From positions 1-64,000 of the forward strand of contig JAKLGA010000017.1 in the NCBI GenBank assembly GCA_022710975.1: a DNA stretch of 64,000 nucleotides, written 5' to 3'. A program made the position numbers and the translations under genes. This DNA comes from Myxococcota bacterium (lineage in GTDB: Bacteria; Myxococcota; B64-G9). Below the pieces are notes generated by a model. The model ran no database searches. It saw nothing but the letters and a program-made list of their open reading frames with translations, and was not told the DNA's origin. The stretch's first letter is position 1, and every line of letters begins with the position of its first letter. Shown piece by piece: positions 45,501-52,467 of the stretch.

Positions 45501-48500
45501 GGAGACGAAGTACGAGCGGACGGACGAGCTGGACGGGCGCAAGGCGCTGCGGGCGCGCATCGCCGATGTCCAGGAGGAGCACCTCGGCCGCATCGATCTG
45601 GCCATCGAGAGCCAGCGCCGCATCCTGGAGCTGGACGGACGGGACGGGCCCGCCATCCAGAGCCTGATCCGCCTCTACCAGCACGAGGGCAAGTGGCAGG
45701 AGCTCATCTCGGTGCTGCGCCGGGCCGCCAACCAGGCCGACGACCGCCAGATCACCATCCAGTTCCTGTTCAACATCGCCAGCATCTGGGAAACCGAGAT
45801 CGACAGCGACGAGGACGCCATCGAGGCCTACCGGGACGTGCTCGAGTTCGAGGCCTCCCACCTCCCGTCGCTCGAGGCGCTGGAGCGAATCTACACCCGG
45901 CTCGATCGGCAGAGCGAGCTGCTGCAGATCTACGACCGCCAGGTCGGGCTGGTCACGGGTGTGGAGGACAAGGTCAAGATCTTCACCAAGATGGGCAGCA
46001 TCTGGGAAGAGCGCTTCAGCAACTTCACCAACGCGGCGGCCTGCTACCAGAGCATCCTGGACCTGGACGCGCGGCACCTGCCGTCCATCAAGGCCCTCGA
46101 GCGGCTCGTGCGCCGGATGACCGACTGGAGCCGGCTGATCGAGCTGTACTACCGCCACATCGACCTGATCCAGGACCGCGGTGAGGCCGTCTCCATCCAC
46201 CTGGCCATCGGCGACGTCTGGTACCACGAGCTCAGCCGGGTGGACAAGGCCGAGGAGGTGTTCGCCAAGGCCCTGCAGATCGACGACCAGTCCCGCGAGG
46301 CGATGCACGCCCTGGGGGAGCTCTACGAGAAGAGCGGCAACTGGTTCAACGCCATCGAGATGCTCAACCGGGAGGCGGAGCTGTGCGGCGCCACCCCGGA
46401 GGCGGTGGAGATCTACTACCGGCTGGGCAAGATCCAGGAGGACATGCTGCTGGACTCCCACGCCGCGCGGGACGCCTACACCAAGGCGCTGACCATCGAG
46501 CCCGCCTTCCTGCCGGCCATCAAGGCCCTCAAGCTGATCTACTTCCTGGACAAGGAGTACGAGTCTTACCTGCAGATGATGTCGCAGGAGGCCGAGCACA
46601 CCGAGGACGTGGAGGAGAAGACCCGGCTGTTCCACGAGATCGGCAAGTTCCTGCAGGAGCAGCGGGACGACGCCGCCCAGGCGGTGCGCTACTACGAGGA
46701 GGCGCTGCGCCTGACGCCCGACTTCCTCCCGGCGGCCAAGCCGCTGGCGGACATCTACTTCCGCACCGAGCAGTGGGAGAGCGCCGAGCGCATGATGGAG
46801 GTGGTGGTCCAGGGCCTGGATCGCAACGCCGAGGCCAAGGAGCTGTGCCGGCAGCACTACCGGCTGGGCTACATCACCGAGAAGCTGGGCAAGGAGGACA
46901 AGGCGCTTGAGCACTACCGCACGTCCTACGAGCTGGACGCCACCTACCTGCCGGCGCTCGAGGGGCTGGGCAACGCGCTGATCAAGACCGAGCGCTGGGA
47001 GGACGCCTACCGCATCTACCAGACCATCCTCATCCACCACCGCGACAGCCTGTCGGACGCCGAGGTGGCCGAGCTCTACTGGCAGCTCGGCGACGTCACC
47101 TTCCACATGGGCGAGGCCGAGCGGGCCCTGGGCAGCTTCGCCAAGGCGCTGGAGATCGAGCCGGCGCACGTGGCCTCGCTGCAGTACAGCGTGCGGATCT
47201 ACGAGCAGCAGAACAACTGGGAGGAGGCCTACGATCTGGCCCAGCAGCTCATCGAGCACCTCGAGGGCGATGAGCTGTTCGATCACTACATGCACATCGC
47301 GGCCATCTGCCGCGAGCACCTGCAGGACGCCTTCCGTTCGGTGGACGCGCTGCAGGGCGCGCTGCGCCTCCAGCCGGCCAACCTCGAGGTGCTGGTGGCG
47401 CTGCGCGATCTGTACGTGCAGACCCGCCAGCACCAGAAGGCGGTCGAGGTCCTGGAGCGCATCATCCAGGCGGAGGGCCGGCCGAGCCGCCTGGTGGAGG
47501 CGCACTTGCAGGCGGCCGAGCTGCTGCGCGACGAGATCCGTGACGACGCCCGCGCGGTCGAGCACTTCAACACCACCCTCGACATCGACCCCTCGCAGGT
47601 CAAGGCCTTCCAGGCCATCTCCGAGATCTTGAGCCGCCGCAAGGACTGGCTGCAGCTCAAGGAGAACTACATCAAGATGATCAAGCGGCTGCCGCCCGAG
47701 GCGCGCAAGACCAAGCTGGCCCTGTGGCGCGATCTCGGCGAGCTGTGCCGCGTGGTGTTACGGAACCTCAACGAGTCCATCGACGCCTACCGCATGATCA
47801 CCGCCCTCGATCCCGAGGACGTCGACGCACTCGCGGTCCTGGGCGACCTCCTGGGCGCCAAGGCCGGCGCGGCTGACGAGGCCATCGCCACCCACCAGAA
47901 GGTGCTCACCCTGGCGGCCGATCGCGTCAACAGCTACCGCAGCCTGTGGAAGCTGTACAACGCCAAGAAGGACTACGACAAGGTCTTCTGCCTGACCACC
48001 ATCCTCAAGTACCTCAAGAAGGCCGACGACGAGGAGCAGAAGATCGTCAACTACTTCGCGCGCAAGGCCCCCCAGCAGGCCGCGCGCCCGGTCACCGATC
48101 CCATCTGGGAGAAGCTGCTGGCGCACCGCGACGTGAAGGTCCCCTTCACCCGCATCTTCGGCACCATGGTCCGCATGGCCGCGCCCATGTTCGTGGTGGA
48201 GCACAAGGACGTCGGCCTGCGCGCCAAGGAACACCAGGTGGACCTGGCGCGGGACCGCAGCCTGGTGGCCCACAACTTCCGCATCGCCGCCAAGGTGCTG
48301 GGCGGCCTCGAGGTGGAGCTGTTCGCCCTGAAGGACCAGGCCGCGCCCAACCCGCCGGGGCTGGCCATCGCCCTGACCAAGCCGACCTCGATCATCGCCT
48401 TCAAGGACATCTTCATCGAGGACAAGAAGAAGTTCCTGCTGTTCCACATCGGCCGGCAGCTGGCCATGACGCGCGCCGAGTTCCTGCTGGCGTGCGCCGT

Positions 48501-48906
48501 GCCCTTCGTCGAGCTGAACAACCTGCTCCAGGCGGCCTGCCTGCTGGTGAAGCCCGGCCACAAGGCCGAGGGGGACGCCCGGGGCATCGAGCGCGCCAAG
48601 ACCAACCTCAAGCGCGCGCTCAGCGAGCAGGGGCTGGGCATGATGCAGCGGGCCGTGGCCGAGTACCTGAAGGATCCACGCGCCTTCAGCCTCAAGCGCT
48701 GGGTCGAGGCGGTCGAGCACTCGATCAACCGCGCCGGGTTGGTGGTGTGCAACGACCTGGCGGTCAGCCTGACCGTGCTCAAGCAGGAGGGCGGAGGGCT
48801 GACGCCCATGCGTCCGATCCAGCGGGTGCGGGAGCTGCTGGTGTTCTCCTCCAGCCCGGAGTACTTCGCCCTGCGCGAGGCGATCGGCCTGAACGTGGGG
48901 CCGTGA
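36595..48906 (+). CDS. gltI: GltI (AgmK)-like giant TPR protein
   Basis: 4103 residues from the ATG giving MDEQIRNYQRILKANPTD; a GTG 15 codons earlier is less likely. No signal peptide or membrane helix, so cytoplasmic, as proposed for AgmK/GltI (about 3800 residues). Nearly the whole protein is degenerate TPR-like helical pairs of about 35-40 residues with recurring LY(R)E and W-x-E-L-(A/V) patterns. The last ~270 residues differ: an alpha/beta domain starting DPIWEKLLAHRDVKVPFTRIFGTMVRM. A long helical solenoid is thought to couple motor and regulators to the inner-membrane complex. Sequence quality looks even, with no frameshift over 12.3 kb. Confidence 0.93.
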   Translation: MDEQIRNYQRILKANPTDLPAFTALEELFKGKDLWRELVELYEERMRHVQAPEVLRVLLEKCAGVLLHKLNDAARAEGCFEQLLRLQPDHRAALEGLESIYSLRKDHERLAQVLEAQAGLAEDTTERAALFERLGKLYSETLHRRSRALVAWRHALTADPKRLHVLAALQETYLELGAFDRVREFLDREAAVDEGDAQAVAAKYLRLGQQLLEEPLHEAACRQALEKAKGMLVEPAPATAALAALDAAVADREAHIKRLRVEAVEAPDKNRAVSLYRRIAEIYYLMGNHDAQVEENLEKCSLLQPGNTRVVAFLERYYLESRKAKQLIEKLKAMAAKVKDRKQAIPILERTAMLTAVHLQDRKAALELYRKVVELEPGHVSATASLVEAYQEEGRWAEVVELLKGQAERQTDPHARAEILFQIARITSDQLKDPEAARFQYEEILRLERDNLRAAAALERIYERAKDWKGLTRVLAIQARQAAEPEEKVRLLDRLAELHRDKLKDPVEAFLVVLQGLALKPERKKAIKEAQELGEQTGRFQELAGALRLVVDSGALEDKRAVELLGVVAELHDKKLQNAAEAIRAYQAILERDPKNMAALDALERLQVAAGGSVELVAIYRRQLDLVRSGQKKKELLYKLAAIFCERMADFGQAIQAYRQVLELDGKDTQAWRALADLFEREGRWEEAAQAIEQTLAGAVPPAERPRLLHRLAAIFEQRLNDTERALALCQEILSTEQVEAELAAATVTILERLQSRGVNPMRIAEVLQPYYALAGDYRRHIDMLELRVEGSTTAAERVGLLQRIAQVYEVEMGQKELAFTALGRAFALAPERQEVAEELKRLAQETGRLEDLATAQESALQATSERGLQIQLACQLGALYRDQLKRPRAAIDAFRRASALAPEDPALERHLSDLFRENQMFEELAQSLQRRVDQATEPAERKLLMLELGDLHQTQLHDRPQAIATFQVLQRLLGDDLDVLKRLDVLLEKESRWPDLADVLERMLPLVGADEASELRLRLGRVRAERMEEHQHAVEHYRQVLGERPEDERAIQGLESLLERPDSAAAAADILLPIYEKRENWEGQVRALEVQAEAAAEPAVKLELVRKAARICDRQLNQLERSFDLLRRAYRIDPSQSEVLQALERQAEKIGKHEGLAASLEEALTAQAGQPPSGDGGQVFLLQKLSDLYREKLRRPDLATAALRRLLEVDARNSAALTSLETLYRDAHSFQELAWVLGRQAELAADGGKQRDLLVQLAQLSEEQIHDLDGAVAAYQQVLALDENDLHAAKQLDRLYQATGRWSEAAELLPRLASLTKNTLGVIEYNSRLAAILSERLQDGRRAIDIYRQVLELKPGHPETVTCLEKMLADERYRLAAAETLEGVYRAGGEWRKLAAILEMMLAATPEPKQRIGLYAQLKEIFETRMSERALAFNVAARAFREQPQDDGVHSDLVRLAGEGGFFEELAGLYSDVSERQVGTPLAAKVRKHLAGIYETRLNRRAEAVALWQQLLAEDGADEEVLVALERLYREQGDFPALVDVYLRQVALATEAPRKKDLLFQAAATLAEGVEDLGRAVDVYRQILSLDPADRRAWRLLDQLLLLSERWLELGEVLEHEVALSPVQPGPGEPDLRLDLLLRLAQLRLERLDQGEGALACLQEVLSRQPTEPRAVELLERMLARGDTRLGAATLLEPVYRRQSDFRKLVAIMEVLLAGHADLAARLALFRELMRIYETELSQKPLSFMVACRAFRENCQDEGIRLDLERLAQETGAFEELAGVLEEVLPAAAGSPVHSVLERRLAQLKEAYLQDKDEAVSHWRQVLASDPDDPEALKALERLYRERGAYQELVGILRHLAVVAPTLERKKDLYHEVATLMEERLGRNDGAIEAYREILAEDPKDLAVLKLVDRLLEREGRWEELREVLQQQIDRAATSELVPLQLRLGQLHRLHLGEPDKAVEVFGRIFKSVPNQPQAVQALVEMFDANEARASVAPVLAQVLESLGDWQHLIAALEVIQAQSPEQSARKSALVRMSGVYEHRLGQKEMAFNVLGRAFQEDPADERLRQSLERLAAETGEFEMLAAIFQRRLEGLEDRGLQLVLRRRLAGVFAEQLSDVERATECLRAVIELDPKDAASLMALEQIHRQRGEHEALAGVLRRRVKIADAETASALLYELAGLQEERLGDPGGAIQTYRELLQAQPSDLNAYRMLDRLCTAQGRNRELAEVLVAEIRLLDEKGELAESLDLRYRLAQLFELEFNDTERAGTLYHDILQANPAHALTVSYLEGLLTEGRTFEGAQALLETAYESTGDWKKYLDILEGQVRQSRVQARRLELLEKIAQIQEHKLGMPIMAFNTYVRLFHEDLSNARVRAELERLAEQDENLEALAAVYEEELDNIEEPAVGALIALKVADIQLRQLESEDEAVKFYRRALRFEPRNLRALAGLESLLIRREQWEDAVDVLAKEVELLSEPAELVRVLNQLGAILLDRLEQTGKAVGYFRRSLDLQPGDLKSMAQLARAFEALEDHESLYEVLRELHGLVKDPAERLVLVKRISELASGPLNRPDEAVGLWQAIAKEQPKNQEAFEALNQLFEAAGRWRELAELLEARMRSTTDPEKISVLSSRLGWVKGEKLGELEEAMKSWQEVLRLNPKDLTALQALRGIYNATSEWEKLLQVLRKMVPLQEDMAGVKTLRFELAEILGEKLSRRDEAIEAAKRALDIEPHTASDLERMSRIFQANEAWQDAVNVLEMAANLRETPAEKIETLLDVAVLWKEQVKRPLGAAPAYEKILELDPAHDEAYRACLDIYREHKEWRRLTALMEARLSQIRERKDRVLIIKDVAEIYERNLGQKELAFARYCAAFREDFGDDFVLGKLEQLAADTEDYETLLEVLEDATSEVTTGARAVGLLQKVAHIYWRRMSDPAEAESRLLRAVSLDRRDISSLDLLAQMYEEAGRWEDVAHTLETKYERTDELDGRKALRARIADVQEEHLGRIDLAIESQRRILELDGRDGPAIQSLIRLYQHEGKWQELISVLRRAANQADDRQITIQFLFNIASIWETEIDSDEDAIEAYRDVLEFEASHLPSLEALERIYTRLDRQSELLQIYDRQVGLVTGVEDKVKIFTKMGSIWEERFSNFTNAAACYQSILDLDARHLPSIKALERLVRRMTDWSRLIELYYRHIDLIQDRGEAVSIHLAIGDVWYHELSRVDKAEEVFAKALQIDDQSREAMHALGELYEKSGNWFNAIEMLNREAELCGATPEAVEIYYRLGKIQEDMLLDSHAARDAYTKALTIEPAFLPAIKALKLIYFLDKEYESYLQMMSQEAEHTEDVEEKTRLFHEIGKFLQEQRDDAAQAVRYYEEALRLTPDFLPAAKPLADIYFRTEQWESAERMMEVVVQGLDRNAEAKELCRQHYRLGYITEKLGKEDKALEHYRTSYELDATYLPALEGLGNALIKTERWEDAYRIYQTILIHHRDSLSDAEVAELYWQLGDVTFHMGEAERALGSFAKALEIEPAHVASLQYSVRIYEQQNNWEEAYDLAQQLIEHLEGDELFDHYMHIAAICREHLQDAFRSVDALQGALRLQPANLEVLVALRDLYVQTRQHQKAVEVLERIIQAEGRPSRLVEAHLQAAELLRDEIRDDARAVEHFNTTLDIDPSQVKAFQAISEILSRRKDWLQLKENYIKMIKRLPPEARKTKLALWRDLGELCRVVLRNLNESIDAYRMITALDPEDVDALAVLGDLLGAKAGAADEAIATHQKVLTLAADRVNSYRSLWKLYNAKKDYDKVFCLTTILKYLKKADDEEQKIVNYFARKAPQQAARPVTDPIWEKLLAHRDVKVPFTRIFGTMVRMAAPMFVVEHKDVGLRAKEHQVDLARDRSLVAHNFRIAAKVLGGLEVELFALKDQAAPNPPGLAIALTKPTSIIAFKDIFIEDKKKFLLFHIGRQLAMTRAEFLLACAVPFVELNNLLQAACLLVKPGHKAEGDARGIERAKTNLKRALSEQGLGMMQRAVAEYLKDPRAFSLKRWVEAVEHSINRAGLVVCNDLAVSLTVLKQEGGGLTPMRPIQRVRELLVFSSSPEYFALREAIGLNVGP

Positions 48907-48954
48907 GGCGTGCTGGACGCCCGGCGTACGGTCCCGCGCCAGGGCGTCGCGAAC

Positions 48955-48984
48955 TTGAGGGGCCGGTGGACGCTCTGGTAGGAT
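48955..48984 (+). promoter_or_regulatory. Sigma70-type promoter of gltJ
   Basis: TTGAGG-N18-TAGGAT in the 146-bp gap between gltI and gltJ. Start near 48991; leader about 60 bases. Confidence 0.6.
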
Positions 48985-49052
48985 CCTGGCTCGGGGCAGA
49001 TCCATCGACCCCGCGCAGGAGTCGAACAGGGCGGTAGCGGAGGAGCTGCGCT

Positions 49053-50858
49053 GTGAAGTTCGTGTGCGACAATTGCTCCACCCAGTATCTCATCGCAGAC
49101 GAGAAGATCTCCGCCAAGGGCGTGAAGGTCCGCTGCAAGCGCTGCGGACACGTGATCGTGCTCAAGCCCGAACAGACCGGGGTGAGCGCCGATCCCGCCG
49201 GGCTGCCGACCGATCCCTCCGGCCAGCCGCTGGGCACCAGCCGGCGCAGCCCGGAGGAGGTCGGCCAGGCGTTCGATCAGCTCCTCGGGGGCGGCGGGCC
49301 GGCGGGCGGGGAGGAGGAAGATGACCAGGACGACGGCCAGGCCACCGAGATCTTCCGCATGGAGGACGTGCGGCGCTCCCAGCGGCAGAACGACTCGGTG
49401 AACGCCAGGCTGGACGAGGTCTTCGCGGCCGGCTCCTCCACCGAGGTCAAGAGCGGCGCCGGAGAAGCCGCCAAGGGCGACTGGTACCTGGCCATCGGCG
49501 ACGAACAGGTCGGCCCGATGAAGCTCAGCGAGGTCGACGCGCGCTGGGCCGCTGGAGAGATCGGCCCGCGCACGCTGGCCTGGCAGACCGGGATGGCCGA
49601 GTGGAAGGCCATCCGGGAGATGGAAGGGCTGAAGCACCTGTGGGGGGCGGCCAAGGCGGCCGAGGCGCAGCCCGCCGCGGCGCCCGCCGAGCAGCAGCCC
49701 CAGGCCGAGCGGCCCGCGGCCAAGGACCCCTCGGAGGAGCTGTGGTCGCCCAACCGCCACTCGGAGCTCGCCTCGCTGGTCGAGGAGGAGATGGAGGCCG
49801 CGGTCAAGGTCCCGGCCAGCTCCTCCGCCAAGGCCAGCCCGGGCGAGGGCTTCGGCCTGCCCGAGTCGGAGGAGGTCCCGCCCTGGGAGCGCGAGGACTC
49901 CGTGGTGTCGGGCGAGGTGGCCCGGCCGTCGGAGTCCTACTTCGATTCGTCCCTGGACTCCAAGCCAGACGAGGCGGGGGGCAAGTCCAACGCCGCCTAC
50001 AGCCGCTCCGGCAGCGTGCTGGCCGGGCCCGCCTACCTGGGCGGCGCCAAGCGCTCGGGCTCCAAGATGAAGCTCGTCGCGGTGGCCGCGGGGGCCGGGC
50101 TGCTGGTCGTGCTGGCCGCGGTCGGGTACTTCGCCCTGAGACCGGGCCCGGAGCCCGAGCCAGGCGGCAAGATCGAGCCCGTGGGCCCGCCCGAGCGGGT
50201 TGGCGAGGGGAACGGGGCCGCCGCCGCGCCCGACGCGGGCAAGCCGGCCGAGGGAGGCCCGGACAAGCCCAGCGAGGGCAACCCGGCCAAGCCCGGCGAG
50301 GGCAGCGGGGGCGAGACGGACGTGGCCAAGCCGCCCGACGGCGCCGGCGAGAAGCCCGGCGAGGCCGAGATCGTGGTCAAGAAGCCCGGCGAGGTGAGCG
50401 GCCCGGACAAGCCCGCGGAGGTCAAGAAGCCCCCGGTCGGCCCGGGCACCCGCAAGCCGCCCGTGGCCGGCGTCCAGAAGCCCAAGGTCCCGGGCGACGG
50501 GGGCAAGCCGAAACCGCCCCCCGACAAGCCGGTCCCGCCTCCCGAGCCCGAGGCGGGCGGCGATCTGCCCCAGAAGCTGGCCCAGGCCGACGTGGGCAAG
50601 GCCCTGCAGAAGTTCGTTCCGGCCATGAAGGGCTGCGTCCAGCAGCAGCAGCAGCGCGATCCGTCCGTGACCGGGACCATGGTGGTCACCTTCACCATCG
50701 CCCCGTCCGGGGCCGTGAGCTCCTTCACGGTGTCCACCAAGGAGCACGAGGGCACCTACGTGGCCAGCTGCATCTCGTACATCATCAAGGCGATCAAGTT
50801 CCCCAAGGCCCGCGAGCCGTTCACCGTCCCCAAGCTCCCGCTCAAGCTCGGCGGTTGA
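49053..50858 (+). CDS. gltJ: GltJ (AgmX)-like zinc-ribbon/GYF/TonB-like transducer
   Basis: 601 residues from a GTG preceded by GGAGGAG. Residues 1-38 are a zinc ribbon (C5, C8, C28, C31; the MJ0042 type). Residues about 144-195 are a GYF_2 domain (WYLAIGDEQVGPMKLSEVDARWAAGEIGPRTLAW). One membrane helix lies at 340-361, then a long Pro/Lys/Gly-rich periplasmic linker, and a C-terminal TonB-like domain (about 505-601: GKALQKFVPAMKGCVQQ...GTMVVTFTIAPSGAVSSF). This is the exact plan of AgmX/GltJ, whose cytoplasmic modules receive MglA and MglB-side regulation in M. xanthus and whose TonB end works in the periplasm. It closes the glt cluster. Confidence 0.95.
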   Translation: MKFVCDNCSTQYLIADEKISAKGVKVRCKRCGHVIVLKPEQTGVSADPAGLPTDPSGQPLGTSRRSPEEVGQAFDQLLGGGGPAGGEEEDDQDDGQATEIFRMEDVRRSQRQNDSVNARLDEVFAAGSSTEVKSGAGEAAKGDWYLAIGDEQVGPMKLSEVDARWAAGEIGPRTLAWQTGMAEWKAIREMEGLKHLWGAAKAAEAQPAAAPAEQQPQAERPAAKDPSEELWSPNRHSELASLVEEEMEAAVKVPASSSAKASPGEGFGLPESEEVPPWEREDSVVSGEVARPSESYFDSSLDSKPDEAGGKSNAAYSRSGSVLAGPAYLGGAKRSGSKMKLVAVAAGAGLLVVLAAVGYFALRPGPEPEPGGKIEPVGPPERVGEGNGAAAAPDAGKPAEGGPDKPSEGNPAKPGEGSGGETDVAKPPDGAGEKPGEAEIVVKKPGEVSGPDKPAEVKKPPVGPGTRKPPVAGVQKPKVPGDGGKPKPPPDKPVPPPEPEAGGDLPQKLAQADVGKALQKFVPAMKGCVQQQQQRDPSVTGTMVVTFTIAPSGAVSSFTVSTKEHEGTYVASCISYIIKAIKFPKAREPFTVPKLPLKLGG

Positions 50859-50877
50859 CCGCCCGCCCAGGAATCGC

Positions 50878-50907
50878 TTGCTCCCCGCGGAGTTGGCGTG
50901 CTAATGT
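50878..50907 (+). promoter_or_regulatory. Sigma70-type promoter
   Basis: TTGCTC-N18-TAATGT, start near 50914, about 30 bp before the phosphoesterase ATG. Likely drives the four genes up to 53994. Confidence 0.65.
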
Positions 50908-50944
50908 CCGGGCCGATCGAGCCGGCGCCGGGAGGCTGGGCTTC

Positions 50945-51682
50945 ATGCGGCTGGGTATCTTCTCCGACGTGCACTCCAACCTGGAAGCCCTCGAAGCCGT
51001 GGTGCGCGCCTACCAGGATCTCCAGATCGACAAGTACATCTGCCTGGGCGATGTGGTGGGGTACGGGGCCAGCCCCAACGAGTGCTGCGAGATCGTCCGC
51101 AAGCTGGCGAGCGTGGTGGTGCTCGGGAACCACGACGCCGCGGTGTGCGGGCGGATGGAGTACAGCTACTACTATGACGCGGCCCGGCATGCCCTGGACT
51201 GGTGCGTGGCCAAGCTGAGCCCGCAGCACCACGCCTGGCTGCGCGGCCTGCCGTTCGTCGAGCGCTGGCAGGAGCAGGAGCTGTCCTTCAGCCACGGCAA
51301 CCCGCTCTACCCTGAGGCCTTCGAGTACATCTTCACCCTGGAGCAGGCCGCCGAGCTGCTGCCGAGCTTCGAGGCCATGGCCGCCGTGAGCTTCATCGGG
51401 CACTCCCACCTGACCAAGTCCTACGCGCTCCACCCGGGTGAGGTGAACGAGGTCGTGGCCAGGCGCTTCGGGTTGCGCCGGCACTGCAAGTACGTGATCA
51501 CCGACGGCAGCGTGGGGCAGCCTCGGGACTATGACAACCGGGCGTGCTTCACCGTGTTCGACACCGAGGCGCGGGTGCTCCAGTACCATCGAGTCGAGTA
51601 CGACGTCGAGCAAGCGGCCAAGAAGATCTTCGACGCCAAGCTGGCGGTCAACTTCGGCAAGCGGCTCTTCCTGGGTGTATGA
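50945..51682 (+). CDS. Calcineurin-like metallophosphoesterase
   Basis: 245 residues from an ATG. Metal-binding motifs in order: GIFSDVHSN (DxH), ICLGDVVGYG (GDxxxxG), VVLGNHD (GNHD), FSHGNP (xH), and FIGHSH (GHxH). All ligands are present, so it should be an active phosphodiesterase or phosphatase of the YfcE/ApaH group. The exact substrate cannot be told. The stop codon overlaps the lipB start (ATGA). Confidence 0.92.
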   Translation: MRLGIFSDVHSNLEALEAVVRAYQDLQIDKYICLGDVVGYGASPNECCEIVRKLASVVVLGNHDAAVCGRMEYSYYYDAARHALDWCVAKLSPQHHAWLRGLPFVERWQEQELSFSHGNPLYPEAFEYIFTLEQAAELLPSFEAMAAVSFIGHSHLTKSYALHPGEVNEVVARRFGLRRHCKYVITDGSVGQPRDYDNRACFTVFDTEARVLQYHRVEYDVEQAAKKIFDAKLAVNFGKRLFLGV

Positions 51683-52467
51683 GCCGCCAGCCGGAAGGCT
51701 GGGGACGCGTGGGCAGCGGTAGGAATCCAGCGGTCGGGGCCCGCGGGCGGGCCCGAGGTCACGAGCGCCTCGAGTGGTGCTTCCTCGGGCGGGTGGACTA
51801 CCCGCAGGCGCTCGCGTTGCAGTACGCCCACGCGGCCCGGGTGCAGGCCGGCGCCGGGCCGCGGCTGCTCCTGCTCGAGCACCCGCCCACGATCACCCTG
51901 GGTCGGCAGGCCGATCGTCGTCACCTGCGGCTGCCCGAGGCCGAGTACCGCCGGCGCGGCGTCGAGCTGTTCCATGTGCTGCGCGGTGGAGACGTGACCT
52001 ACCACGGCCCCGGCCAGCTGGTGGGCTACCCCGTGGCCAGCCTGGAGCGCCTGGGCCTGGGCGTGCCGGCCTGGGTGGAGGGCATCGCCCGGGCCCTGGT
52101 GGAGTACCTGGTGCAGCGCGGGCTCCCGGCCCGCTGGTCCGAGCTGCACCCCGGCGTGTGGGTGGACGGGGCGAAGATCGCCGCGCTCGGGTTCCACATG
52201 CAGCGGAGGGTCTCCACCCACGGCTTCGCCCTGAACCTGGCACCCGCGCTGGACGACTTCGAGATGATCGTGCCGTGCGGGCTGGCCAACCTGGGGGTCA
52301 CCTCCATGGCGCGCCTGGGCGTGCCCGTGCCACCCATGGCCGAGGCGGCCGCCGACCTGGCCGCGCGGATCGCCGCGCAGCTGGGCTGGGAGCTGGGACC
52401 GGCGCTGCCTGCCCAGGCGGTGCTGGCGGAGAAGGCCGATGTGGATGCGGTCCAGATGCTGCGCTGA
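51679..52467 (+). CDS. lipB: Octanoyltransferase
   Basis: 262 residues from an ATG overlapping the previous stop (ATGA). LipB motifs: LRGGDVTYHGPGQLVGYP (101-118), the acyl-binding lysine K166 in GAKIAALGFHMQRRVSTHGFALN, and the catalytic cysteine C200 in VPCGL. It moves octanoate from acyl carrier protein to lipoyl domains, the first step of protein lipoylation; LipA would finish it. The first ~30 residues form an Arg/Gly-rich extension absent from most LipB, so a downstream start is possible. The 3' end overlaps the next gene by 29 bp. Confidence 0.93.
   Translation: MSRQPEGWGRVGSGRNPAVGARGRARGHERLEWCFLGRVDYPQALALQYAHAARVQAGAGPRLLLLEHPPTITLGRQADRRHLRLPEAEYRRRGVELFHVLRGGDVTYHGPGQLVGYPVASLERLGLGVPAWVEGIARALVEYLVQRGLPARWSELHPGVWVDGAKIAALGFHMQRRVSTHGFALNLAPALDDFEMIVPCGLANLGVTSMARLGVPVPPMAEAAADLAARIAAQLGWELGPALPAQAVLAEKADVDAVQMLR

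Noticed and set aside
42808-47565. Very long minus-strand open frame inside gltI
   Set aside because: A shadow of the TPR gene on the other strand, caused by high GC and few stops.
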